Shown in pieces: positions 11,485 through 21,760 of a stretch of 64,000 nucleotides of DNA. Each line of letters opens with the position of its first letter. Within the stretch, counting starts at the first letter, position 1. The notes under the pieces were generated by a model. That model was not told the origin of the DNA, ran no database searches, and was given only the letters and a program-made list of their open reading frames with translations. Origin of the DNA: Larix kaempferi (Eukaryota; Streptophyta; Pinopsida; Pinales; Pinaceae). Position numbers and translations under genes: made by a program. Where the stretch lies: contig BSBM01000179.1 in NCBI GenBank assembly GCA_027924585.1, positions 13,120,501-13,184,500 on the forward strand, written 5' to 3'.

Positions 11485-12260
11485 ATGGATGGTAGAGGAA
11501 ACCTGTTTTTGCGGGGAAATTTCTCCGGGTCTCCATTAGAAACAACCCAACCAGAAGAATTAATTTATGAAAATGATTATCAAGAAAATTTTGATTATGA
11601 AATTGATCATACTGAACATTTCTATGATGTTCCTCATATAGAAGTAGATAATTTCAGGAGACACACTATATCGTACATGAGAAAACTTGGAGCATTATCG
11701 GTGGTACCTTTACTACCTAGAAGACAATCTCCTAGACGACAAGTTATGAAAACTAGGGATTCTGTGCTTGTGGAATCTTTGGAAGAATTAGTTGATTTAT
11801 AATGACAAGATATACCAGATCCCATCAATCAATTGAGGCCTAATTCTCCAGATTCAATCACTTCTCCACATATAGAAACACTTTCACCTAGGCTCACACC
11901 CCCACATTCACCTTGAATTCCTAGGCTCATTGTTAACATGGCTCACAATGCCAATCCACAACCTACATGGATATCTAGAGGACCACTCAACTTAGCTACT
12001 CTTTTACATGATTTTCCTAAGCATCTGAAGTGAGTGCTACCTAAGTTTGATCCTGGAAAAGGAGTCTTTGTTGATGATCACCTAAGAGATTTTTATTTTC
12101 TCTAAATATGCTCAATGTAGAACATGAGGATGTGGTGTGCAGATTGGGACAACTTTGAAAAGGTTTTTCTAAATACGTTTGGTAACCAAAGACTCTGGCT
12201 TCACTTATGAAATAATTATTGTCTATGCGGATAATGCCTATTTCATTAAACTTGGACATA
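11485..12260 (+). pseudogene. Ty3/gypsy leader and gag N-terminus, broken
   Basis: One frame runs from 11485 to about 12100. It begins with an acidic stretch (YENDYQENFDYEIDHTEHFY), then a Pro/Ser-rich part. After stops near 11800 it reaches MAHNANPQPTWISRGPLNLA, LPKFDPGKGVFVDDHL and DFYF, the start of a plant gypsy gag capsid. A stop stands before VLPKFDPGKG. After 12100 two changes of frame lead through NVEHEDVV and WDNFEKVFLNTFGNQ, and an internal segment of gag is missing between them. Protease, RT and integrase are absent, so this is a short 5' remnant. Confidence 0.75.
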
Positions 12261-12274
12261 TTCTAGTCCAAGTC

Positions 12275-12640
12275 ACTTTGAAGACGGGTAAAAAAAAACC
12301 TTTCTAAACCCCAAAATCAAGGTTTCTGAAGTGCAAAATCTGGTTCCAAAAGTGCCAAATCCAGTTCCAAAAGTGTCAAATCCAGGTTCCAAAATCATAC
12401 TTTTTCTTTTGATATCCCCATTTTTGAAATTGGTTTTTGCACTTTCCCGATATGATAAATATGATTGGCACTTTTAGAACCTGATTTTTCCCTTTTGCAA
12501 GGCTGCTTTTGACACTTCCAATACTTAAATTTTCAATTTTGAAAACCAATTTTGGCACTTTCAAGCTCTAATTTTGCATTTTCAAAAACCAAACTCAACA
12601 CTTTACAAGTATTATAATCACAGTGAAATTGAACATACTA
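12275..12640. repeat. short degenerate direct repeats (~20 bp)
   Basis: The motif AAGTGCCAAATCCAGTTCC recurs three times between 12310 and 12400. Related pieces in both orientations (TTGGCACTTTCAAG, TGGCACTTTTAGAACC) continue to 12560. There is no coding content. Confidence 0.5.
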
Positions 12641-12665
12641 GTACAAACAAACATAAGTGTATTAT

Positions 12666-13290
12666 TTAACAAAATAATTTCATTTTCATTTTATTCACAA
12701 TTGGCCTCACATCACTCACGCCATTCAGGTGTAGCAAGAAAGGCCATAATCGATCTAACAAGAATGTGTCATTGAAATCTTGGAAAGTATATGTTTTTTT
12801 TAGAATACAGTTCCCTTCCTCATTACAAGCATGTTTTTCTTTTGAGTCATCTACAATCACTACATTTGTAGCGTCCCAACCATGGATCAAAATGTCCAAA
12901 ACTTTGTTTAAAGGATTGATAAATACATAAGTATTTCCATCACCCTGATAACCCTCTCTGGCTATGCAATAACAACATTCTTTTGTTAAAATTACTCTAA
13001 AGTGTTCCCTTTGCAATCTCGTTCTTTGTAATAATGTTGGCAAAAAATCGTCAATGTTTTTTTGTTGTGTAGATGTACATACCCCAACTTCAAATATACT
13101 AAAGCATTTTTCAAAAAAATCCCTAAATCCCGGATGTATAAAATAATACTTTGTGGTTGATTCTATATCTGGTGTTCGTGTCAATGTGATTTTTTTTATG
13201 AACTGCGTGTAACAAAACTCCATTGAAATCGAAAATAATCAATGGTTTACTAGTATCAAATCTTCTCGTATCTGCAAACAAAAAAACACA
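12666..13290 (-). pseudogene. FCP1/NIF-type HAD phosphatase domain remnant (third of three)
   Basis: The family removes phosphate from protein serine/threonine, classically on the RNA polymerase II tail, using an aspartate nucleophile. The first motif, FDFNGVLL, is at 13210-13230; plant members often carry DxNG in place of DxDG. Next come HPGFRDFFEKCFSIFEVGV and TSTQQKNIDD, then the acidic motif VVIVDDSK (12840-12863) and the helical end DRLWPFLLHL. Motif one and the rest are in different frames; the switch falls at a run of eight T at 13190-13197, a typical slippage site. No stop interrupts 12666-13190. Two weaker copies of the same domain lie upstream on the same strand (14607-15232, 15505-16125). 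Confidence 0.75.
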
Positions 13291-14158
13291 CACATAACCC
13301 AATCAATAAAATATTATGTTTCAATGTTTCTAAGTATAGGGTGAAAACATGAAGTTGGGAAACCATTTTGGCTTGTTTTTTACAAACAAAACTGCTAAAT
13401 TTTATGTTTTTCAACTTCGACCTCTTCAAACCAATATCGCCCTTAGGAATTTCAACTTGAAGTAAACACAAAGGTTTTAGAGAATTTAATTAGCTTTCTA
13501 CTCGTATTTTTTTTTTTTTTTATGGACATATTGTGAGACAAATTTGTTGTCAACAGATGGCATATACTTGAAAATTTTAGGTATGGATAATGAGTGACCT
13601 GTGTTGATGACGGTTTTTTGATAGATGGTTATTCATTTTAGGGAAAAAAATTGTAGGCTCATAATCTATACACACTACACTGGATCTTGGACTATCTTTT
13701 GAGTTTTTTAAGACTTGGGAACTATTTTTTATTATTTATCGAATCAACGTATGTTCAGAAAATGGTGCATTATCGACACATATTTTTGTCTTCACATTTT
13801 CTTTCAAATGTGACTCTTATTTGAAAAACTAAAAGTACCCTTTTGAAGAGGACGATCCAATTATGATCTCTATCAAATTTGAAATTTTTTGGTGTTGTCT
13901 TCGTTATGATATTGAATTTTCAGTTCGGGTGATTTTCAAAGTAATAAAATTCTTAAGGGATAACGTTTAGAAAAAAAATATTAATAAATAGAAATTCAAG
14001 TCGAAATGAAACAATTATTATATCATAGGAAACTAGATTCAGAGATGAATCCATTTCTACCAAGTCCAACAAATGATATTTAGAATTTGCAGGGGTTTGG
14101 GCTTGTTGAAGTTGCAGATTTCGGAAATATGCCATATATTTTCGCAGGTTTGTTGACC
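13291..14158. other. no gene seen
   Basis: AT-rich, with a T run at 13508-13521. Short frames at 13256-13471 and 13953-14189 show no family resemblance. It could be intron or spacer between the phosphatase remnants. Confidence 0.5.
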
Positions 14159-14340
14159 ATAAACTCTCGGGCGAAAAAATATCTTCCAAACTCTCAACCG
14201 AGAGTTTAGTTCAAAATCTCATCTGAGAGTTTCTTTAAAAATACAATGCGGCGATTGGTTCAAACTCTCAGCCTAGAGTTTTTTTAAACTCTTGGGCAAG
14301 AGTTTGAAATCTCAAAACTCTCGGCCTAGAGTTTGAGGTT
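14159..14340. repeat. cluster of ~20-bp near-palindromes
   Basis: Six related units lie at about 14160, 14190, 14212, 14262, 14286 and 14313. The clearest are AAACTCTCGGCCTAGAGTTT, AAACTCTTGGGCAAGAGTTT and AAACTCTCAACCGAGAGTTT. Each has 7-10 base arms that can pair, and arm changes are partly matched on the other side. Confidence 0.7.
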
Positions 14341-14606
14341 GACTTATTTTCGCATGATCATCCTCCTGTGCTCCATTTTTTTCACTCAGTTTGTCACAAA
14401 AGTGTTTCCCAGGTTTGTGATTTCACCCTATATTGCTTTCATGTTCTGCAATTTTTGAAACAATTTTTGAAACACATCACCAGATACATGATACGATGTC
14501 CATAAATAATATGAGAATTGTCCAATAAAATTTACATCAATTTAATGTAGAAGTTGTCAAAAATATACAAATCACTAAATGAATTGTTGTCTGTATAATA
14601 TGATGG

Positions 14607-15232
14607 TCATTTGAAGTTGAATTTATCTAACCAACGCCCCATTTTTGAACGAGGCCCGAGATAATTCAACAGAGAACAAAACATTGTTTTTATAGTTATT
14701 TCTCTATCTTGTGAATCGTCAAATGTCCAACTAGTTGGAATTTTCAAGCAGTTTTCCTTGCTATTATCTGTTGAATGATATTTCCATTCATCTATAAAAA
14801 ACATGTCCATTTTTTATATATGTCTCCATATTGGATAAGTACATCCTTGAACGACTTTTTGTATATGTACAGTACTTCACAAACATTATAATATGCATAC
14901 ATTGAGTAATTATAAATAGTACTATGTTTACATTGCTCTCGACCCCAAATAAATACAAAGTATTCATTCTTCAACCATTCAAATATACGAAGGAATTTTT
15001 TAATTTGCATGTAGTCAAGCGTGGAAAACCACATAGCAACATCAAAATGTTCTCCAAAAACACTGATAATATTGGGTTTGAACATCTGTGCATAATAATG
15101 ATAGCAATTATGGACAAAATGAGGTTTTTTGGAAAAATATTCAATGTTGCATAACATCCAAAATCCAAAGAGAAATCCCTCTACTCCCAGGACCAATAGT
15201 TTCTTTTGTGGTAATATCCGGACTGCATACAA
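14607..15232 (-). pseudogene. FCP1/NIF-type HAD phosphatase domain remnant (second of three)
   Basis: Frame one (15232-14792) starts KKLLVLGVEGFLFGF, matching the first motif with the catalytic aspartate changed to glycine. It continues with PNIISVFGEHFDVAMWFST, matching the FEVGVWTS block of the family, and ends FKDVLIQYGDIYKKWTCFL. A shift of frame then gives FIDEWKYHSTDNSKENCLK, a worn form of the third motif (DDSKYHS type). The C-terminal helix follows: TMFCSLLNYLGPRSKMGRWLD. The lost nucleophile and the frameshift mean it cannot act as a phosphatase. The assignment rests on motif order, not on a database search. Confidence 0.65.
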
Positions 15233-15504
15233 AAACTGTGACTATATATATAACCATGACAGCAACACTTTATTCATGAAGTTAATGATCACAAACATGC
15301 AATTGTAAATGAAGATTTTTATTTCCAAAGATTAATACAAAAATCACCCAAAATTTCACAAATTCAAATGATGTACTAAAAGCATCACACTGAACAAAAA
15401 AATAGAAAATAGATTGAATGATTTAAAATCCCCATAGGTTACATATAGTGTTTCCCTCTCTTGAAAGAGGCAATGATAGGTTAAATTTGATGGTTGTAAC
15501 TCAA
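15233..15504. other. no gene seen (spacer or intron)
   Basis: AT-rich sequence between two phosphatase-like remnants with no recognisable signal. Confidence 0.4.
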
Positions 15505-16125
15505 TTAGAATAAGGCAGTGAAGCTTCTGATATCAGTTGATTCATGCATTTTACTAAAACCTTGGCAGAGTCGATGTACCAATTCACTATCTATCCTAGT
15601 GGATGATGCAATAAAGGGCTTAATCAAAATATAGTTTTCACATGGATGTGCTTTCACATCATCAACCTCCAAAGCAATAATTGATGTATTACTTTGCAAA
15701 GATTTCATTGGGAACTCGTCCCACACACTCTCCATATTTGTTTGTGTATTTCCTTCTTTATCGTTGATACATCTCTCTCGAAACCATAAAAATAAAATTT
15801 GTTCCCCATATGATTTTTATGCACTACTTGCCCTCAAAATTTGTGTAAACAATGACTTCCCCTCATTGAACCCACATTTATATGACCAAATCCCAAAATT
15901 GAATTTGGAAAGACATAATCCCAAAAATTGTATGGCATATGCTCGTGAGTCGTATAAAGTTTCTTTGTGTTTAAATTCAAATTCACAAACAATACTTTCT
16001 TCCCCCTTTTTTACTTTTTTCCCTCCAACGGTATTTTTTTGATTTCCCTTTTTTTCTCTTTTGGAGTCATTTTCTGTGACTTTCTTGCAAAATAGAAAAA
16101 CTTCCATTTCTAATATTAATAACAT
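15505..16125 (-). pseudogene. FCP1/NIF-type HAD phosphatase domain remnant (first of three)
   Basis: A lysine-rich start (KREKKGNQKNTVGGKKVKKG) leads into RAYAIQFLGLCLSKFNFGIWS, the block that follows the nucleophile motif in this family. After a stop and change of frame comes VWDEFPMKSLQSNTSIIALEVDD. This resembles the stretch before and at the third motif, where the family has SNT and two acidic residues. The nucleophile motif itself is not visible. It is weaker than the two neighbouring remnants, but the motif order fits. Confidence 0.5.
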
Positions 16126-16190
16126 TTTTGTATGGGGAGATGCACATAATTATTGCTTGTCATTATATATTTCGGAATAAATTTGTTTCA

Positions 16191-16457
16191 TCAATTTAAG
16201 TAGAAAATCATCTGTCTTTTACCTGTCAATGCCAGGCCAACATTTGAGTGGTGAGTAACATTGTTGGATATATCACGTTTTGACACCAAGCCCTCGCCTG
16301 GTTCATTATTATCCAAGCTCTCGCCTAGTTCATTATTATCCAATGTAATTTGTTGGCTAGTATCCACGGACATCATCGATCCTAGCTCTGGTTGTGGATG
16401 ATCCACATGTTGAATAGAAATACAATCATCTTGACCTGGAAATTTGTAGGTATACAT
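16191..16457 (-). other. short open frame with internal Asn-Glu repeats, unknown
   Basis: 88 codons with an approximate internal repeat (LDNNELGES, LDNNEPGEG). The frame runs into AGGTAAAAG near its end, which resembles a splice donor, so it may be an exon remnant belonging with the neighbouring minus-strand pseudogenes. No family is recognised. Confidence 0.3.
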
Positions 16458-16680
16458 TTTATATAACTTTTTTCAAGTATTCAAGGTCACTATCCCCGTT
16501 CATAATTTAGTTAATTTAACCAGGATCTTTGAAAAATAATTTTTTACCTTCTTGTCCATGTTGTTATCCAGTTTGGTAGTTCTTTGTGGACTCTCCATCA
16601 CATTCAATGTCATCATCAGATACTATAATTTTATTGGATGATACCTAAGTGTGCTCTTTATTTGAAGTTGTAGTAGAAAA

Positions 16681-19364
16681 TTAATTTGAAGAATTTATTG
16701 AACATAACCGATGGAGAAAAGTAAAATACAATGAAATAATACATCTGAAAATGTTAATACAAATACCTTGGTTTATACCCAATTCATGATAGAAACTGTT
16801 CATAAAAATCTCTTGTTGTACTGCCTCCACAATAGAAATAACTATTCTATCTGGCAACCTGATCAATGAACGAATAACTCTACCTCCTGGGTTCAACGAA
16901 ATAATTGTACCTCGAGAAGACACTAGTCTAGAAACTATGTGATCCCAGAATTCCTGTGTCCTTTCTTTTGCAAAAACATGGCTTCTCGAACTATCATTGT
17001 TAACCTTGGGAAAAGGTAAATCAATCATCGGTAGGCCCTCATCCTTCCAATCCATATCCATTTGAAAAGCAGACAAATTATCCTCATCCCTTCCAATTCT
17101 CTAACACTATATAATAGAGAATCCTATAAATCAGTCCTCAGAGAAATCTCTATAAACTCCCTTGGTAGGATTCTGCGTTACCTTTTTTTATTTCTTGTTG
17201 AAAAGTGTGAAATATTTAGAAATAATACAATATTTTTCCATATTAGCTAAAAAAATACAAGTACATGCTACTTCATTTGATTCTAAGTAGTACAACAACG
17301 CAAGCATATCTTCTTCTGTACAGGGACTATCACAATGACACATATCAACAACAATAAATTTACAGTTAGTGTGTTGACCAAAGATGCAGGATAACAACAT
17401 TGACAAGCAAACTGTGAACTATCTTTGACAGAGTCAATGGACATACCCATCCCCTCTTTACTGATATATATGTTCAATATTTTCTCAGCATCATTTGGTA
17501 ATTTGGTACCATAATCCTCTTCGGATTCTTTCTTTCTCTTTTTATCCGGAGATTTTGCTTGCTTTTCAGAGCATAAAATACTGCACAGTTGCTGGAGATG
17601 ATTTGGTGCAATTTTATATATTTCAATGACATTACCATCAGTGATAATCTGTGATCGAAAAGTTTGAACATCATGAACTTTGAAATATTCAAAGATCGAA
17701 TTCCTAGTTGACCTCTCGTCCTTAATTCGCTTGCAATATTGATATTAAGTCTCTACGCAAACATTTTTGTCGATTGATGTGATCAACCAAACTGATCCGT
17801 TGATTATATTGTCTGTCACAACGGTCAAATCATCTTTATCAAGATCACACAATGGTCTAAAAAAATTAGATCCATGATTATTTATTTTATTTTGAACAAA
17901 ATCAACCAGAGTGATGCTCTTGGGTGAGCATGGAAAGGAACCACTTTTGTAAATCTCGAATACAGATATCCATTTGCTCCACAGTCGATCTGATGTCAAA
18001 AAAATTAGAGTTAGCTTGTCTTTAAGGCTGTCCTTTGTTTGAACAACAAATATATCCATACATTCACCTTGGAAAGAATGCAAACATATGAAATTAAAGA
18101 TAATATTTAATTTTCTAATTTCATAACGCAGGATGCAATCTAAATACTTTGATTGACAACAAGAAAAATTCTATTATTTCCAATCATCACTCGAAGCATT
18201 TCCATTTCCCGGGCAGGATGGCCTACCGGAGGATATCCATTTCTCCCTTTCCTTTTCAACTTGACAAATGAATGGAGTGTTCGCAAATTCCTTGTTTGAT
18301 AAATTTTTTTTTTCAAAATTTGCTGATAATGTGCTGAAGAACATCTTTATGTAGAAGAGGAGATGTTCGATGCCGATACCTTGAATGGACCGATTGATAT
18401 TTATCAGTTTCAATGATTTTTTTCTGCACAAAAATAATATGATTCCCATCCAATATATAAAAATTTACTGAAGGAAAATTAATTTCGTCTTCATTTCTTG
18501 GAAGAAATCCCACATTGGTATCCTTATTGAAAGGAAATAGAATAGCATCTCTCAATGTTGTTGTAAAAGTTGAGACAAGAGATAAAACCATCTTTGCCAC
18601 GACCTCCTCATCAAATTTTCAATATTGCAAATGTGGAGGCACAACAACACATCTTGTTACGTCAATAGAAAAAAATTTCTTATTGAAAAAAAGTATTTGA
18701 TATGTTCTTGTTGAAATTTCGAATCTCTTAGTCGTGTTCTCCATCATCGTTTTAGAAGGACTTGATTTGAGTGCTTTGAATGAATATTTGGTCACATCTT
18801 TTTCAATATGATTTAGAAATGTTATTTTAAGATAGAAAAGAATATTTTCATGGTCTACATTTGTCAACTTCTTTTCAATATTCATGTAATGCAATACAAA
18901 CGAGTTTTTCGTAGCCACAATTCTTTTCTTCCATACCGAAAAAACTCCTTTCTTCAAATATGACACGGTATTAATTCCAAACCAATTACAAACATCATAC
19001 GAGGGAAAAGCCCACCCTTTCTTCACACAAGAAACCATATTTGAATTGGGACAACTTTTCATTAGATCTGGTCAAAAATTACAAACCATAAGATCATCCT
19101 GTAGAAGGAAACACCGGCCTCTCTCGACCACTTCAACTTGAACATGCAATAAATCATTAGAAATGGGATTTTCAGATGTCAATATTCCAGCTTGAGTTGG
19201 AGATCCTTCCTCATCCAATCAGGATATATATAAATCCGGGTACAAATTATTTGATTCATCCATATCAACATACCATCCATGCTTGAATAACCAAGGTTGT
19301 GATCTTTTAACAAATCAAGGAACGAGATTTCCTGGTATTGACTAAGGCTCAACAACGTAGACAT
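16681..19364 (-). pseudogene. unrecognised gene, many frameshifts and stops
   Basis: Successive minus-strand pieces appear to be one decayed gene. They are 19364-19179 (SLSQYQEISFLDLLKDHNLG), 19062-18313 (one stop at 18617, otherwise one frame, FPSYDVCNWFGINTVSYLKK), 18320-18174, 18083-17745 (LVDFVQNKINNHGSNFFRPL), 17477-17188 (KFIVVDMCHCDSPCTEEDML) and 17076-16681 (ISLNPGGRVIRSLIRLPDR). At least four frame changes separate them. The block IVVDMCHC followed, after a gap, by NPGGRVI faintly recalls a methyltransferase arrangement; this is a guess and not an assignment. Its place upstream of three phosphatase-like remnants on the same strand suggests a single former locus or a large mobile element. 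Confidence 0.45.
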
Positions 19365-19599
19365 ATTTTATCTGCAAAACAATAAATATTGTGTAGTTAA
19401 TATAAGAATACATACATTGTTTATAATTATCAATTAGTGTTTTAATATTACATGTATACTTGCAAATGTTCAAGCGAATGATCAATGGAGAAGGAACAAC
19501 TGCTCATTTTCAAAATAAATTGATTGATTAAGAACAAATACATTAGCATTATCTATGAGAGATCGAATGCACATTTTATATAGTCATTTGAGATAGAAT
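19365..19599. other. no gene seen
   Basis: AT-rich sequence between the decayed minus-strand gene and the left edge of satellite A. Confidence 0.4.
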
Positions 19600-21006
19600 C
19601 GATCATAGAAGGAGAAATAATCATAGAAGGGGCGGCATATCCTTCTTGTCGGAAGTCGGAAGTCAAGATAAATATTTTTTATATGTTATAACTTAACTAA
19701 TGTCCTGATCCCTACTATTTACTCCCAATGTGTCAATCTTACCATTTAAATTGATCTTTATTGTGGTTCGCAGAAAATGGATCGATGCGAGAAGGAGCGT
19801 CCATTCCTTTATTTATGCTACTTATGTCAAAGTTATCTAGGTAGAATATCTCCATGATATTCTTGATATTTGGAGAGTATACGAAAGGGCGTCTGGTCCT
19901 TCCCGGGATTTCTTTTACTAATAGTTCTATAATACAGAAAGGTTCATTTGATCTTTCTTGGGTTCACCATTCTAGATATAGGTGAATTGTTGGATGACCA
20001 TTCATAACTTTAATAGTTTTACAGTTCTTTCATAAACGAAGGGGTGACCAATCCTTTCACTACATGATATTCTTCATATTTAGAGGATATAGGAAGGGGT
20101 GCCTGATAATTGTTGTGTTTTACATTTCTCTCATAAATGAAGGGGTGACCGACCCTTCTTGTGCTAAGTATTCTTTTCGTAATTGTTCTATAACAAAAGA
20201 AGGGTCAGTTGTTCCTTCTTGTTTTCACCATTCTGGATATAGATGAATTGTTGGACGTCCATTCCTTTTGCTCCATGATATTCTTGATATTTGGAGGCTA
20301 TAAGAAGGAGCGCCCGATCCTTCTTGTGTTTCCTATTTATACTAATCCTACAATACAAGAATGGTCGACCATTCATTCTTCTATTGACCATTTGGGATAT
20401 AGATAAATTGTCATCCCAGGCTTAAGAGATTAAATATTTTTTAATTTCTCTCTTAAATGAAGGGTCGACCGACCCTTCTTGTGCTCAGTATTCTTCCAAT
20501 GTTCACCATTCTGGATATACATGAATTGAAGGACTAGCCTTCGTAGGTTGAATATTTTTACAAATCTCTTATAAGTGAAAGGGCGACCAATACTTCTTCT
20601 GCCTAGTATTCTTTTCATCAAAGTTCTAAACTACAAGAAGGGTTGGTCGATCCTTCTTGTCCTCACCAGTCTAGCTATAGGTGAATTTTTGAACGACTAT
20701 TTGTAGGTTTGATAGTTTTACAATTCTCTACTAAATGAAGGAGCGACCGATCCTTTCTCTCCATGATATTCTTGATATTTGGAGGATATAAGAAGCAGTG
20801 CCCAAACCTTCTGGTGTTGGTCATTCATTCTTTTGTTCAATATTCGGGATATAGCTGAATTGTCGTACCAACCTTCATAGATTAAATATTTTTACATTTC
20901 TCTCTTAAATGAAGGGTCGGCCGACCCTTCTTGTGCCCAGTATTTTTCCAGTGTTCACCATTCTGAATATACATGAATTGACGGCCTAGCCTCCGTAGGT
21001 TGAATA
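19600..21006. repeat. satellite A, left half
   Basis: Tandemly related blocks carry near-palindromes of the type GAAGGGTCGACCGACCCTTC (20459-20478, and a perfect palindrome at 20911-20930). These are separated by conserved text such as GTTCACCATTCTGGATATAC, TTGAATATTTTTACAA and CATGATATTCTTGATATTTG. Equivalent dyads lie about 450 bp apart, with extra shorter spacings of about 210 bp. The array stops at GAATA (21002-21006), where the LARD-like element is inserted, and resumes at 34028. Short frames here are not genes. Confidence 0.85.
21002..21006. other. target-site duplication GAATA (left copy)
   Basis: Matches 34028-34032. Joining the two flanks restores the satellite A text TTGAATATTTTTACAATTC, which occurs uninterrupted elsewhere in the array, for example near 34455. 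Confidence 0.85.
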
Positions 21007-21156
21007 TTTCACGGACCCAGCAGACAAGCTCAATTTTTTTGCTTTCCACTAAGTTGTGCGACACTTCCTAGAGACTAACCGAGGGCATGGCCATCTCAGA
21101 ATCACTCCGACAAACTACACCTAACCTACGGAATTACCTACTCCTGCATCCTAAGC
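21007..21156 (-). repeat. LARD 3' LTR, distal 150 bp
   Basis: Aligns with 32179-32330 in the 5' LTR. Shared blocks include ACAAGCTCA, CTTTCCACTAAGT, GAGGGCAT and CATCTCAGAATCACTC. It ends at TAAGC, where the copia element is inserted. Confidence 0.85.
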
Positions 21157-21747
21157 TATTAAATTTTGAGCATTAGTTCACATTACTCTAGGATCTTTAC
21201 TGAGAGAATAACATGTACAGTATATCAATGCATATCAATCATGACAAGCATGACAAGCATCATAAGAATCAAAAGCATGAGAGATAAGAGACACAGAGTT
21301 TCCATGGTTAAAACCCTAAGGTGAAAAACCCCACAACTTCCTCAGAGATAGAGAGAGCAATGGGTCAACCAAAGTACACCCAAAATACACTGAGATAGTC
21401 TCCTAGTAGCAGATGATCCTCCTCCTCACTAGTGCGCCACTTTCTGAGTGAGAGAAGTATGAGTTTCTGAGTGATCAAATAGAGATCTCCCGATCTCTAT
21501 TTATACTTAACCTGTTTGCCCAGTTACACTATGGGGCCGACTTGTCTAGCTAGGTACATCCACAATATAATATATATTTCAAGGTCGACCCCACACATGG
21601 TGGCCTAATAACCCATTGGCAAGTATACATACTTGCGACACTTGTGAATACACATGATGACACTTCCTTATAGAGGAATAAAACATCTCTTATAAGGGTA
21701 CAATAAATATATATGAAATACATTCCGAAGTTACATATACATCAACA
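21157..21747 (-). repeat. copia 3' LTR (nested element)
   Basis: 591 bp. It is shorter than its partner mainly because the 5' LTR holds a 13-bp duplication (GAAATACATAGAT) near its start. Many single-base differences from 27907-28510 point to an insertion that is not recent. A TATA box lies at 21497-21505. The outer terminal TG on the plus strand is mutated to TA. Confidence 0.93.
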
Positions 21748-21760
21748 CTCCCTCTTAACT
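21748..21760 (-). other. polypurine tract
   Basis: AGTTAAGAGGGAG on the minus strand, directly next to the 3' LTR and identical to 1851-1863 of the sister element. Confidence 0.9.
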
